Shown here in pieces: positions 48,343-56,848 of a stretch of 64,000 bases of DNA (positions are counted from its first letter, which is position 1; every line of letters begins with the position of its first letter). The notes beneath the pieces are model-generated. The model was not told the DNA's origin and made no database searches. It saw nothing but the letters and a program-made list of their open reading frames with translations. The stretch comes from Sphingobacterium sp. GVS05A. GTDB taxonomy: Bacteria; Bacteroidota; Bacteroidia; Sphingobacteriales; Sphingobacteriaceae. The DNA is taken from assembly GCF_019969845.1 (NCBI RefSeq), contig NZ_JAHXYR010000003.1:434001-498000 (forward strand), read 5' to 3'. Position numbers and translations under genes: made by a program.

Positions 48343-49929
48343 ATGAAAAAGATATTTTTATGTGCATTGGCTGTGACATTATTATTTTCTTGTAGCAAGG
48401 ATCTGGATATTGCTCCGCCAAATAGTATAACGGATGAACAGATCCGGAAGCTGCTCGAAAGTGGTGACGAAAAGAAGATCCAGGCGGTGCTTGGTGGTAT
48501 GGCCAACAATATGCCTAAATTGATCAATTTTGGGGCACTATCCTCCGAATCGCGTTATGGCAGCAACCAAGGGTTTGATGTGATGCGTAATCTGGAAGGG
48601 AATGATATTGTTCTTGGAAATAGGTTATTAAATATTTTCGGTTCGGATGAATACAACCTGCTGGATTTTATTTCTGATGCCTCCGACAAAAACACACCTT
48701 ACTGGAACTATGCTTGGAATATGGTTAATACAGCCAACAAAATGCTGAATTATCTTAATCCAACAACGGTTGGTACCAATAAAAAACTGCAGGAATATAA
48801 AGGCCGCGGGTTGATCTTACGTGCCTATGCCTATAACTATCTGATGGAAAACTATCAGAATGCTTATCAACAGGGAGGAAAGAACAAGTTGGGCATGCCA
48901 CTCTATGATACTTATTCTCCCGTTCAGGAAAGCAAGGCCCGATCCACAGCGGACGAAACGTATGCCTTCATTAAAAATGACATCAATGAGGCTATTCGAC
49001 TGTTTAAAGAGGCAGGAATTGGTTTTACAGCAGATCCCTCTGACTTTGATCTTGGTGTAGCCAATTTTATGTTGGCTAAGGTGTCGCTATGGACTGGCGA
49101 TTGGAATACTACCATCAGTGCCAGCAATGAAATTCTGAGCAAGTACCCAACCTTGATGAGTCAGGCTATGTATGGCGCTACCAACAAAGGGACACAGGCC
49201 GCTCCTGAAATGAGGCCGGAGCAAAATGGTTTTCTCAACATCAGCATCAATCCCGAAGTGCTTTTTGGTTTTGCACTGGGCGAGGCAGTAACGGTACATA
49301 ACTGGTGGATGAACTGTTTTGCTGAAGGCAATGGTGGAATTGGTCAAGGTTTTCAACGTATAGACAACCGTTTATATGCCCAAATAGACAATCATGACTA
49401 CCGTGTAAATTGTTTTATGGCCTCAGACTGGGGCGATTACACTTATCCAACAAATGGCGATAAAAGGACAATACCCTTGTATACGAATCTCAAATTTGCC
49501 GCCACTCACGGTCTGGGCAGTGATGACAAAAAGAATGTCGGCCGTGTGAGCTGTTACTATATGCGCAGTTCGGAAATCCTGCTGATGAAAGCGGAGGCCC
49601 AGGCGCAGAATAAGGATGATCAGGGAGCGAAACAAACACTCAATACATTGTTGGCTGCACGCACAAAATCTGGGACAACGCCATTGACTTGCGACAACTA
49701 TACTTCCATGCAAGGTCTTTCGGCCTTGGAGATGGTACAGTTTCAAACAAGGTTAGAACTCTGGGGTGAAGGGGGACGCGAATTTTATAACAACAAACGC
49801 TGGAATATCGCTATCAACCGTGCTGCATCACCTACACACGTGGATAAATCTAGCTATCCTGTTAATAAAATGACCTTACAGATTCCATTGGATGAAATGT
49901 TGTATAACAATAAAATGGTGCAAAACTAA
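48343..49929 (+). CDS. SusD/RagB family glycan-binding lipoprotein (PUL 2)
   Basis: Partner of the preceding SusC. Lipobox LLFSC with Cys17, then SKDLDIAPP. SusD features: GRGLILRAYAYNYLMENYQNAY, YYMRSSEILLMKAEAQAQNKD, and RLELWGEGGREFYNNKRWN near the C-terminus. 528 residues. The susC-susD gap of 135 bases is larger than the 52 bases in PUL 1 and contains an 18-codon ORF (48227-48283) of doubtful significance. A hairpin follows at 49970. Confidence 0.94.
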   Translation: MKKIFLCALAVTLLFSCSKDLDIAPPNSITDEQIRKLLESGDEKKIQAVLGGMANNMPKLINFGALSSESRYGSNQGFDVMRNLEGNDIVLGNRLLNIFGSDEYNLLDFISDASDKNTPYWNYAWNMVNTANKMLNYLNPTTVGTNKKLQEYKGRGLILRAYAYNYLMENYQNAYQQGGKNKLGMPLYDTYSPVQESKARSTADETYAFIKNDINEAIRLFKEAGIGFTADPSDFDLGVANFMLAKVSLWTGDWNTTISASNEILSKYPTLMSQAMYGATNKGTQAAPEMRPEQNGFLNISINPEVLFGFALGEAVTVHNWWMNCFAEGNGGIGQGFQRIDNRLYAQIDNHDYRVNCFMASDWGDYTYPTNGDKRTIPLYTNLKFAATHGLGSDDKKNVGRVSCYYMRSSEILLMKAEAQAQNKDDQGAKQTLNTLLAARTKSGTTPLTCDNYTSMQGLSALEMVQFQTRLELWGEGGREFYNNKRWNIAINRAASPTHVDKSSYPVNKMTLQIPLDEMLYNNKMVQN

Positions 49930-49969
49930 ATATATCAAAATGGGACAATGAAGCTTATATTATCAGACA

Positions 49970-50000
49970 CTTGCATGATCTCATCATTGGGGCATGCAAG
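49970..50000 (+). terminator. Stem-loop downstream of the second susD
   Basis: CTTGCATG at 49970-49977 and CATGCAAG at 49993-50000 pair perfectly over 8 bp with a 15-base loop, 40 bases past the susD stop; no T-run. Position mirrors the hairpin after the first susD. Confidence 0.4.
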
Positions 50001-50102
50001 CTGTACTGATTATTTACAGGATAGTTCAGGATACAATTTCGTTCAATCTTGCGTATTTTCAAGTAGCTGAATATAATTCCATAAAACCTAAAATTTAATG
50101 AT

Positions 50103-50924
50103 ATGAAGAACCAATTGACCGAAGAACAGATTGCATTTTACCAAGAGAATGGTTACATCGTTATAGAAGATTTTCTGGACGCGGAAGAGTTGGCAACATG
50201 GCAAAGAATTGTTTTCGATGCGGTGGAGCAACGTGCCGGAAAGAAGATGCCCGGAAAGGAAGCAAAAGTAGGGGAAGATGATGGTATTAATAAGGATGCC
50301 GACTATTTCGGAAAAGTATTTGACCAGTTATTGAACCTCTGGCAGACGAGCGATCAGGTAAAGGAACTGATGGTGGATAAGCGTATTGGTGAGATGGCGG
50401 CGAAACTTGCTGGCGTTGATGGTATTCGCATCTGGCACGATCAAGCGCTCTTTAAGCGCCCCTTTGCGAATCCTACAGCTTGGCACCTTGATACACCTTT
50501 TTGGTCTTTTTCAGATCGTAAAGCGCTCTCGATATGGATTGCCTTGGACGATTCGACATTAGAAAATGGATGTATGTATTTCGTTCCCCAGTCGTATAAA
50601 CATACGGGATTTGAAAATTTGGGTATCGGAAAAAATATGGGGACAATTTTTGAACATTACCCGCAAATGGCAACGGTAAATCCGGTGGCAACACCGCTTA
50701 AAGCGGGCAGTTGTACCTTTCACAATGGATTGACAATCCATGGTGCTGGTCCTAATATGACCAATGGATTTAGACGGGCTATGACCTGTGCATATATGCC
50801 CGATGGGAATGTCTACAATGGACAGGCAAACATTCTACCGGATGATTATCGGGGGACATTACAGGTGGGTGACCTATTGAACAATGATGAACAAAATCCG
50901 CTAATCTACCATACAGCATGGTAA
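50103..50924 (+). CDS. Phytanoyl-CoA dioxygenase (PhyH) family oxygenase
   Basis: Fe(II)/2-oxoglutarate-dependent oxygenase fold, 273 residues, no signal peptide. The iron triad is His128 and Asp130 in AWHLDTPFW and His213 in LTIHGAGPN, with Arg224/225 in GFRRAMTCAY to hold 2-oxoglutarate. VDGIRIWHDQALFKRP is also typical of the family. It overlaps the sugar isomerase gene by seven bases (ATGGTAA), so the two products probably act on the same compound. PhyH proteins in sugar loci often oxidise an unusual monosaccharide or glycoside; the actual substrate is unknown. Confidence 0.87.
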   Translation: MKNQLTEEQIAFYQENGYIVIEDFLDAEELATWQRIVFDAVEQRAGKKMPGKEAKVGEDDGINKDADYFGKVFDQLLNLWQTSDQVKELMVDKRIGEMAAKLAGVDGIRIWHDQALFKRPFANPTAWHLDTPFWSFSDRKALSIWIALDDSTLENGCMYFVPQSYKHTGFENLGIGKNMGTIFEHYPQMATVNPVATPLKAGSCTFHNGLTIHGAGPNMTNGFRRAMTCAYMPDGNVYNGQANILPDDYRGTLQVGDLLNNDEQNPLIYHTAW

Positions 50925-51748
50925 AACTGGATTTCTTTTATCCAAGATGGGGAAGTGAACATATTCCTTGGGCAGATTTCCTCGAACGTGTTCGGGCAGC
51001 GGGTTATGCTGGGGTGGAGTGGTTTCCTTTCGGAGAAAACATAGACCCGACATCGGTGCTGCAATTGCTAAGCAAGTATAAATTAAAATATAGCATCGTC
51101 ACTTGTGTGCTGCAAAGCTTTGATACAACCGAGGCTTATTTTAAACTATTGGAGGAACAACTTGCCTATTATGGGAAGTTGGCGAAAGCATATGCTGCAC
51201 CTGAATTTATTTCGGTACAGATGGGGCGGGAATACTTTTCTCCTGTCGATGTCCTACAAGGTTTGCGCTTATGTGAAAGAATCGAAAAGCAGTATGGAAT
51301 CGAAATCTTTCAGGAAACCCACCGTAATAAGTGGAGTTATGGCTTGCATACCGTGATACCAATGCTGGAAAGCTACCCGGATCTGAAGCTTACCTTGGAT
51401 ATTTCCCATTGGTTTTGTGTTTCGGAAAGTTTGCTGGAAGATCGGCAGGAGGAGCTAGCCCGCATCTTGCCGCAGGTGAGACATATACATGCACGGGTCG
51501 GGTATACACAGGGACCACAGGTCCCCGATGTCAGAAAGAAGATATACCGCGATATTGTTGCTCTCCATCTGGCCCTTTGGCAAAAATGGATAAACCTGAA
51601 TAAAAGCAAATCCAGCTTGACCATAACGACCGAATTCGGTCCGCCACCTTATCTTATTTCGTCTGGAAATGGCGAAAGGGACAATGAACGGCAATGGCAG
51701 CAAAACCTTTGGATGAAGAGATACTTATCCAGGCATCTCATCACCTAA
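50918..51748 (+). CDS. Sugar phosphate isomerase/epimerase-like TIM barrel protein
   Basis: Xylose-isomerase-like TIM barrel of 276 residues, cytoplasmic. The four metal ligands of the family appear to be conserved: Glu in IFQETHRN, Asp/His in LTLDISHWFCVSES, His in RHIHARVGYTQGP, and Glu in TTEFGPPPY. The start ATG overlaps the end of the PhyH gene. It may isomerise or epimerise a sugar or keto-sugar made by the dioxygenase. No specific enzyme could be assigned. Confidence 0.84.
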   Translation: MVKLDFFYPRWGSEHIPWADFLERVRAAGYAGVEWFPFGENIDPTSVLQLLSKYKLKYSIVTCVLQSFDTTEAYFKLLEEQLAYYGKLAKAYAAPEFISVQMGREYFSPVDVLQGLRLCERIEKQYGIEIFQETHRNKWSYGLHTVIPMLESYPDLKLTLDISHWFCVSESLLEDRQEELARILPQVRHIHARVGYTQGPQVPDVRKKIYRDIVALHLALWQKWINLNKSKSSLTITTEFGPPPYLISSGNGERDNERQWQQNLWMKRYLSRHLIT

Positions 51749-51758
51749 ACTCTATATT

Positions 51759-54623
51759 ATGAAGCGAAGACTATTTTTACAGCAGAGCAGTCTACTTGGA
51801 GCCTCCTTTTTTCTTGCCAAGAATTTAAGGGCCTTCGGTAGCAATAGCCATGCGGATACAGACCCTTATTTTAACATGTTTCAGGCCCCCTCAACAGGCA
51901 ATAGGCCTTTTGTACGCTGGTGGTGGAATGGAAATAAGGTCAACAAGAGTGAACTGCGTCGTGAACTGATGTTACTCAAAGAGGCGGGGATAGGTGGGGT
52001 GGAGATCAATCCCATTTCTTTTCCCAAGCGAACAGACGACCTGGGGATTCCCTCGCTGAAATGGCTGAGTCCAGAATGGATTGATATGGTGCAGTATGCA
52101 GCCAACGAGAGCAAGAAAATCGGACTCACAGCCGATCTTATTGTCGGTTCCGGTTGGCCTTTTGGCTCGGAAGATCTCAAAGAAGAGGAAACTGCCCAAG
52201 TTGTGCTGGTCCATTGTGAGTCCATTGAAGGGCCCACACGTTATGCGGTCAGACCCTACCATATTTTCAATATGATTGATCCCGCGGTGACGGATAAGAA
52301 TCCGTTGCGAAACCCAGAGATCCTGTCAGTTAAACTGGTCAAAGATCCCATGGAATCGATGACCGAAGTGATCGATTATACGGACAGGATCAGTGCTGAT
52401 AAAATTGAGATTGATGTTCCACCAGGTAATTACGTGCTGTATGTACTGGTGAAATTTAAAGCATTTGCATCAGTTATCAATGGTGCACCAGGAGCAGCTG
52501 GATCCATCCTAAATCATATGGATAAGCAGACTGTAACCCGTTATTTGGATCGAATGTCTACCCGTATGCAGGATCAGATCGGCCCACTAAAAGATTATGT
52601 GCGGGCGCTGTTTACTGACAGTATGGAGCTGGAGGGATGTAATTGGTGTGATGATTTTGCTGTCGAATTTGAACGCCGGCGAGGCTATGACCTGATGCCT
52701 TATTTACCCTTTATCTTATTTAAAGTAGGAAGGTTGGGCGCTGTGGTGGATGAAAACTATGGTGCCAAGAAAAGCAAAGAGCTCAGCGAGCTCTTGAGCC
52801 GTGTACGTTTTGATTATGAATTTACCAAAGCATGCTTATTAAAAGAACGTTTTACCGATACCTATGTCAATTGGTGTCGTTCACTTGGGGTTAAGTCACG
52901 TGCGCAAGCCTATGGAAGGGGATTTTTTCCGTTGGAGAGCAGCCTGGAGTATGATATTCCAGAAGGAGAATCATGGACGACAAACTACTTGCGGCACAAG
53001 CTGGGGGAGGAGATGTCTGACGAGGATTACCGTCGGGGGCGTGGCTATACGATGATCGATAAGTATGTTTCTTCGGCAGCACATCTCAAAGGAAAACGGC
53101 TTGTCAGCTGTGAGGAAATGACCAATACCTACCTTGTTTTTAATACACAACTGGAGTTGCTCAAATTGGGTTCTGATCAGAGTGCCTTGTCGGGTATTAC
53201 ACATTCCGTCTGGCATGGATTCAATTATTCGCCACTGGAGGCACCTTTTCCAGGCTGGATTCAATATGGCTCCTTTTACAACGAACGCAACAACTGGTGG
53301 CCGTATTTTAAATATTTGAATGATTATAAAGCCCGTCTTTCTTCGCAGCTTCAGCAGGGAGATTATTATGCCGACATGGCGATTTTACCAGCAAACTATG
53401 ACCTGTGGACGGAAAACGGTGTACAGACCGATCCTTTCCCTGAGAAACTGAATGTTCCTTATACCTCATTGCTTTGGGAGGCCATCAGTAAAAATGGGGG
53501 GAATGCGGACTATATCACCGAAATCATTTTACAGAACTCCACAGTAGAAAAAGGAAAACTTTGTTATGGTAAAAGACGGTACAGCGTGCTGTTTCTACCG
53601 GGGATCAAACGGATGTCACCTGCTGCGATGTCGCGGTTGGTGGAATTTGTAATAGCAGGAGGACGTGTTATCGCGATAGAAACGCTCCCACAGCAGAGTT
53701 TAGGTCTACAGGACTACATAAAAAAGGATGAAGAAGTGCGCCAACTATTAAAGCGGTTACAATCTTATCCGGATCGTTTTATAACCGTCAAAAAGCCGCA
53801 GGACAATAATTTTATGGACTGGTACCGTCTCCTCATGCGGAGGTATCAGCTTCCGCATTATTTAACACTGGATCAGCCAGATCGTTACGTCATGCAGATG
53901 CGTTATATCCGCGATGATGGAAGTGAATGTTATTTTATCCAGAATGCGCATCGACTGAACAGTACTGCCATAAATATTTCGTTTCAAGCACCTGAAATAA
54001 AAAAACAAACCTGTTGGTTGTGGGACTTGGATAGTGGCAAACGTTTTCTGGTAAAATTGGACAAGGACAATAGCTTGTTGTTAGATCTCGGCCCTACAGA
54101 TGCCTATCTTTTTGTATTTGATCAGCATCGTGTGGGGGATATTTGGCAACCGCTGTCCACTACGGGAAACAATACCCTGGATTTGAGTAGCCAGTGGAAT
54201 GTTGAGTTGCTGCATAAACAGGAGGGCAGTTCGAAACAAATTCTCCTATCTCGTCTAGTTGATTTTAAAGACGATGAGCGTTTGATGTGGTTTTCGGGAA
54301 CGGCCATTTATCGGCGTTCGTTTTCCTGGTCAGCGGGGGACAATGTTCTGTTGAATTTAGGTCGTGTAGCGGGTGTCTCTGAAGTTTTTGTCAATGGAAA
54401 ATCACTTGGGGTAAAATGGTATGGAAGACGGATCCATAATCTCATAGGGAGCCTAAAACAGGGCGATAACCAAATCGAAATTCGCATTACCACAACCATG
54501 GGGAATTATATGAAAACACTCAAGGACAATGAAAATGCTCAGTATTGGGTCAACCGCAAGGGGAGAGAACAAGAAATGCAATCGATGGGCCTGATCGGTC
54601 CAGTTACTTTATATACAAGCTAA
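51759..54623 (+). CDS. GH106 family alpha-L-rhamnosidase
   Basis: Exported glycoside hydrolase of 954 residues removing alpha-L-rhamnose. The N-terminus MKRRLFLQQSSLLGASFFLA has a twin-arginine-like RRLFLQ motif. The GH106 opening PFVRWWWNGNKVNKSELRRELMLLKEAGIGGVEINPI is highly characteristic, followed by GLTADLIVGSGWPFGSED, FTDSMELEGCNWCDDFAVEFERRRGYDLMPYLPF, and SCEEMTNTYLV. The last 130 residues (ATAYRR-type AIYRRSFSWS, VFVNGKSLGVKWY) form a galactose-binding-like beta-sandwich. It should feed the rhamnose pathway upstream. Ten bases follow the epimerase stop and three bases precede the GH28 gene. Confidence 0.9.
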   Translation: MKRRLFLQQSSLLGASFFLAKNLRAFGSNSHADTDPYFNMFQAPSTGNRPFVRWWWNGNKVNKSELRRELMLLKEAGIGGVEINPISFPKRTDDLGIPSLKWLSPEWIDMVQYAANESKKIGLTADLIVGSGWPFGSEDLKEEETAQVVLVHCESIEGPTRYAVRPYHIFNMIDPAVTDKNPLRNPEILSVKLVKDPMESMTEVIDYTDRISADKIEIDVPPGNYVLYVLVKFKAFASVINGAPGAAGSILNHMDKQTVTRYLDRMSTRMQDQIGPLKDYVRALFTDSMELEGCNWCDDFAVEFERRRGYDLMPYLPFILFKVGRLGAVVDENYGAKKSKELSELLSRVRFDYEFTKACLLKERFTDTYVNWCRSLGVKSRAQAYGRGFFPLESSLEYDIPEGESWTTNYLRHKLGEEMSDEDYRRGRGYTMIDKYVSSAAHLKGKRLVSCEEMTNTYLVFNTQLELLKLGSDQSALSGITHSVWHGFNYSPLEAPFPGWIQYGSFYNERNNWWPYFKYLNDYKARLSSQLQQGDYYADMAILPANYDLWTENGVQTDPFPEKLNVPYTSLLWEAISKNGGNADYITEIILQNSTVEKGKLCYGKRRYSVLFLPGIKRMSPAAMSRLVEFVIAGGRVIAIETLPQQSLGLQDYIKKDEEVRQLLKRLQSYPDRFITVKKPQDNNFMDWYRLLMRRYQLPHYLTLDQPDRYVMQMRYIRDDGSECYFIQNAHRLNSTAINISFQAPEIKKQTCWLWDLDSGKRFLVKLDKDNSLLLDLGPTDAYLFVFDQHRVGDIWQPLSTTGNNTLDLSSQWNVELLHKQEGSSKQILLSRLVDFKDDERLMWFSGTAIYRRSFSWSAGDNVLLNLGRVAGVSEVFVNGKSLGVKWYGRRIHNLIGSLKQGDNQIEIRITTTMGNYMKTLKDNENAQYWVNRKGREQEMQSMGLIGPVTLYTS

Positions 54624-54626
54624 CTT

Positions 54627-56111
54627 ATGAAGATATTACCTATTTTTTTGATTATCATCCAGGCGCTGACGTTTCGATTGGCGGTTGCCCAGGATTATAA
54701 AGCCATGGATTTTGGTATCAATGGCGACGGCCAGGCACTTAATACACGTTCTATTCAGGCTGCCATTGATTATATTACGAACAAAGGAGGGGGAACATTG
54801 CGCTTTACCCCCGGCAATTATGTTACCGGATCGTTTTATTTAAAATCCAATGTGACTTTGCATCTCGAGCAGGGCGCAAACCTACTGGGGTCAAACAATC
54901 CCTTCGATTATCATAAAGATACAGTGGTCAACTGGCAGTCGATGATCTATGCCATCCGGCAGCACAATATTGGCATCGTAGGGAAGGGAACGATCAATGG
55001 ACGTGGATTTCAAACGGCAATGAATGCCCTTCAGAATGTGCATAAAGGAATTGTACAGGATGAACTGAAACTCGATCGTCTGCGCGAGTGGAACCGCCCG
55101 GAAAATATTTACTTCCGAGAGTGTAAGCATGTTGTGATAAAGGACATTACGCTACGGGATCCAGGAAGCTGGAACCAGACTTATGATCAATGTGAAGATC
55201 TTCATGTCGAAGGCATTTACGTAGATAGTAAATCGTATTGGAACAATGATGGTATCGATGTGGTGGACTGTAAGAATGTCGTCATCAGGAACTGCTTTTT
55301 TGATGCGGCAGATGACGCCATCTGTTTTAAATCTCATGATGCGAATGCTGTCTGTGAAAATGTACTTGTCGAAAACTGCACCGCCCGCTCAAGTGCCAGT
55401 GCTTTAAAATTTGGGACAGTGTCCCGTGGGGGCTTTCGAAATTTTGTTGTCAAAAATCTGGTGGTTTATGATACCTATCGATCCGCTATTACCTTTGCTG
55501 CGGTGGACGGCGGTTTCGTCGAAAACATTCTGGTGGATGGCGTACGCAGCATCAATACCGGGAACGTTATTTTCCTGCGTATCGGTGACCGCTGGAGCAA
55601 AGGCAAGAAGCCTTTTATGAAGAATATCACCATCCGGAATGTATATGCCGAGGTGCCGGCAAATAAACCTGACCTGGGCTATAGCTATGAAGGTCCTGTC
55701 GAAGATATGCCACGGAACATTTCGCCGGCAAGCATTATAGGGCTGCCCGATCATAAGATTGAAAACGTTACCCTTGAAAATATTGAAATGGTCTATCCCG
55801 GAGGTGGAAATGCCCTTTACGCTTATCGTGGTACGGATCCGAAATCCTTGGATGGGATCCCAGAGATGGCCAATGCTTATCCTGAGTTTTCACAATTCAA
55901 GGAACTACCGGCCTGGGGACTATACATACGTCATGCAAAACAGATCAATCTGAAAAACGTATCCTTTCGCATAAAGAATACCGACTATCGCCCGACCATT
56001 GTCGCCGATGATCTGGAGGGGGGAGTCTGGGATTTTAAATCCTATCTAAATGGACAAGTATTGAAGGATAATTTCCATTTACATCAGTCAAAAGAAATCA
56101 AAACCAATTAG
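54627..56111 (+). CDS. GH28 family glycoside hydrolase (polygalacturonase / rhamnogalacturonan-type)
   Basis: Exported right-handed beta-helix glycosidase of 494 residues. Signal MKILPIFLIIIQALTFRLAVA, then YKAMDFGINGDGQALNTRSIQAAIDYI. The GH28 catalytic aspartates are Asp208 in NNDGIDVVDC and Asp229/Asp230 in AADDAICFKSHD, followed by RSSASALKFGTVSRGGFRN, in which the usual His of the GHG motif is not obvious. This variant GH28 pattern is common in PUL enzymes acting on rhamnogalacturonan or its side chains. It is one of two full-length copies here, the other at 56849. Confidence 0.88.
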   Translation: MKILPIFLIIIQALTFRLAVAQDYKAMDFGINGDGQALNTRSIQAAIDYITNKGGGTLRFTPGNYVTGSFYLKSNVTLHLEQGANLLGSNNPFDYHKDTVVNWQSMIYAIRQHNIGIVGKGTINGRGFQTAMNALQNVHKGIVQDELKLDRLREWNRPENIYFRECKHVVIKDITLRDPGSWNQTYDQCEDLHVEGIYVDSKSYWNNDGIDVVDCKNVVIRNCFFDAADDAICFKSHDANAVCENVLVENCTARSSASALKFGTVSRGGFRNFVVKNLVVYDTYRSAITFAAVDGGFVENILVDGVRSINTGNVIFLRIGDRWSKGKKPFMKNITIRNVYAEVPANKPDLGYSYEGPVEDMPRNISPASIIGLPDHKIENVTLENIEMVYPGGGNALYAYRGTDPKSLDGIPEMANAYPEFSQFKELPAWGLYIRHAKQINLKNVSFRIKNTDYRPTIVADDLEGGVWDFKSYLNGQVLKDNFHLHQSKEIKTN

Positions 56112-56121
56112 ATCGCGCATC

Positions 56122-56847
56122 ATGAAAAAGTATCTATTTTTAGTTTTTTTATGGGCGAGCTGTTTTAGGTTATTCGCTCAGGATTACAATGCATCTCTTT
56201 TTGGATGTAAGTCCGATGGAATAACCAATAACACGGGCTCCATTCAATATGCCATAGACTATATCGCCAAAAAAGGCGGCGGAACATTACATTTTTATGT
56301 GGGGCGTTACCTAACTGGCTCTTTTAGCTTAAAATCCAACGTTTCCATTGAATTGCATGAAGGGGCTGTATTGTTGGGGAGCAGCAATGTTTTCGACTAC
56401 AGTAGCCTGAATGGAAAAAGAGCGCTGATCACCGCTGTTGGCCAATCCAATATTCAGATCAAAGGAAAAGGCGTTATTGACGGGCAGCAACATTTGTTGC
56501 AAACCCACTTAACGGCATTGCGTCAAAAAGGATACATCACATTATCAGATCAACCTGAAGATATCAGTCTGATTTATTTGCAAGACTCCAAACAGATTCA
56601 GGTAAAAGGTATCATGCAACTGAATCTGCCGGGGGCAGCGCAGTTTGTCGATCGATGTGAAGATGTGACATTCCAGGGTCTGGATATTAATTGTCCAGGC
56701 GGTATTGGCGTATACGTTAGAAATTCCAATAAAGTAATCCTGTCCAATATCTTTTTTAGGGCCATCGAGAGAGCGTTGGTCGAAAGCGAAGGAAACCAGG
56801 GGCTGACGAAAGAAAACAGCCGCCTGGCTAATGGAAAATCTATCTAA
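56122..56847 (+). CDS. Truncated, catalytically degenerate GH28 paralogue
   Basis: A 241-residue secreted protein (signal MKKYLFLVFLWASCFRLFA) that aligns by eye with the first half of its two full-length GH28 neighbours: DYNASLFGCKSDGITNNTGSIQYAIDYIAKKGGGTLHF, YLTGSFSLKSNVSIELHEGA, GKGVIDG. Where they have NNDGID...ADDAICFKS, it reads CPGGIGVYVRN and FFRAIERALVES, so all three catalytic aspartates are gone, and it stops about 25 residues later. The frame is open and the signal peptide intact, so it may be a binding protein; otherwise it is a decaying duplicate. Its end overlaps a possible early start (56831) of the next gene. Confidence 0.75.
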   Translation: MKKYLFLVFLWASCFRLFAQDYNASLFGCKSDGITNNTGSIQYAIDYIAKKGGGTLHFYVGRYLTGSFSLKSNVSIELHEGAVLLGSSNVFDYSSLNGKRALITAVGQSNIQIKGKGVIDGQQHLLQTHLTALRQKGYITLSDQPEDISLIYLQDSKQIQVKGIMQLNLPGAAQFVDRCEDVTFQGLDINCPGGIGVYVRNSNKVILSNIFFRAIERALVESEGNQGLTKENSRLANGKSI

Positions 56848-56848
56848 A

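Noticed and set aside
53134..53319. Possible mobile element or frameshift scars in the GH106-GH28 region
   Set aside because: All reading frames are continuous with normal spacing, and no transposase, terminal repeats or target duplications were seen.
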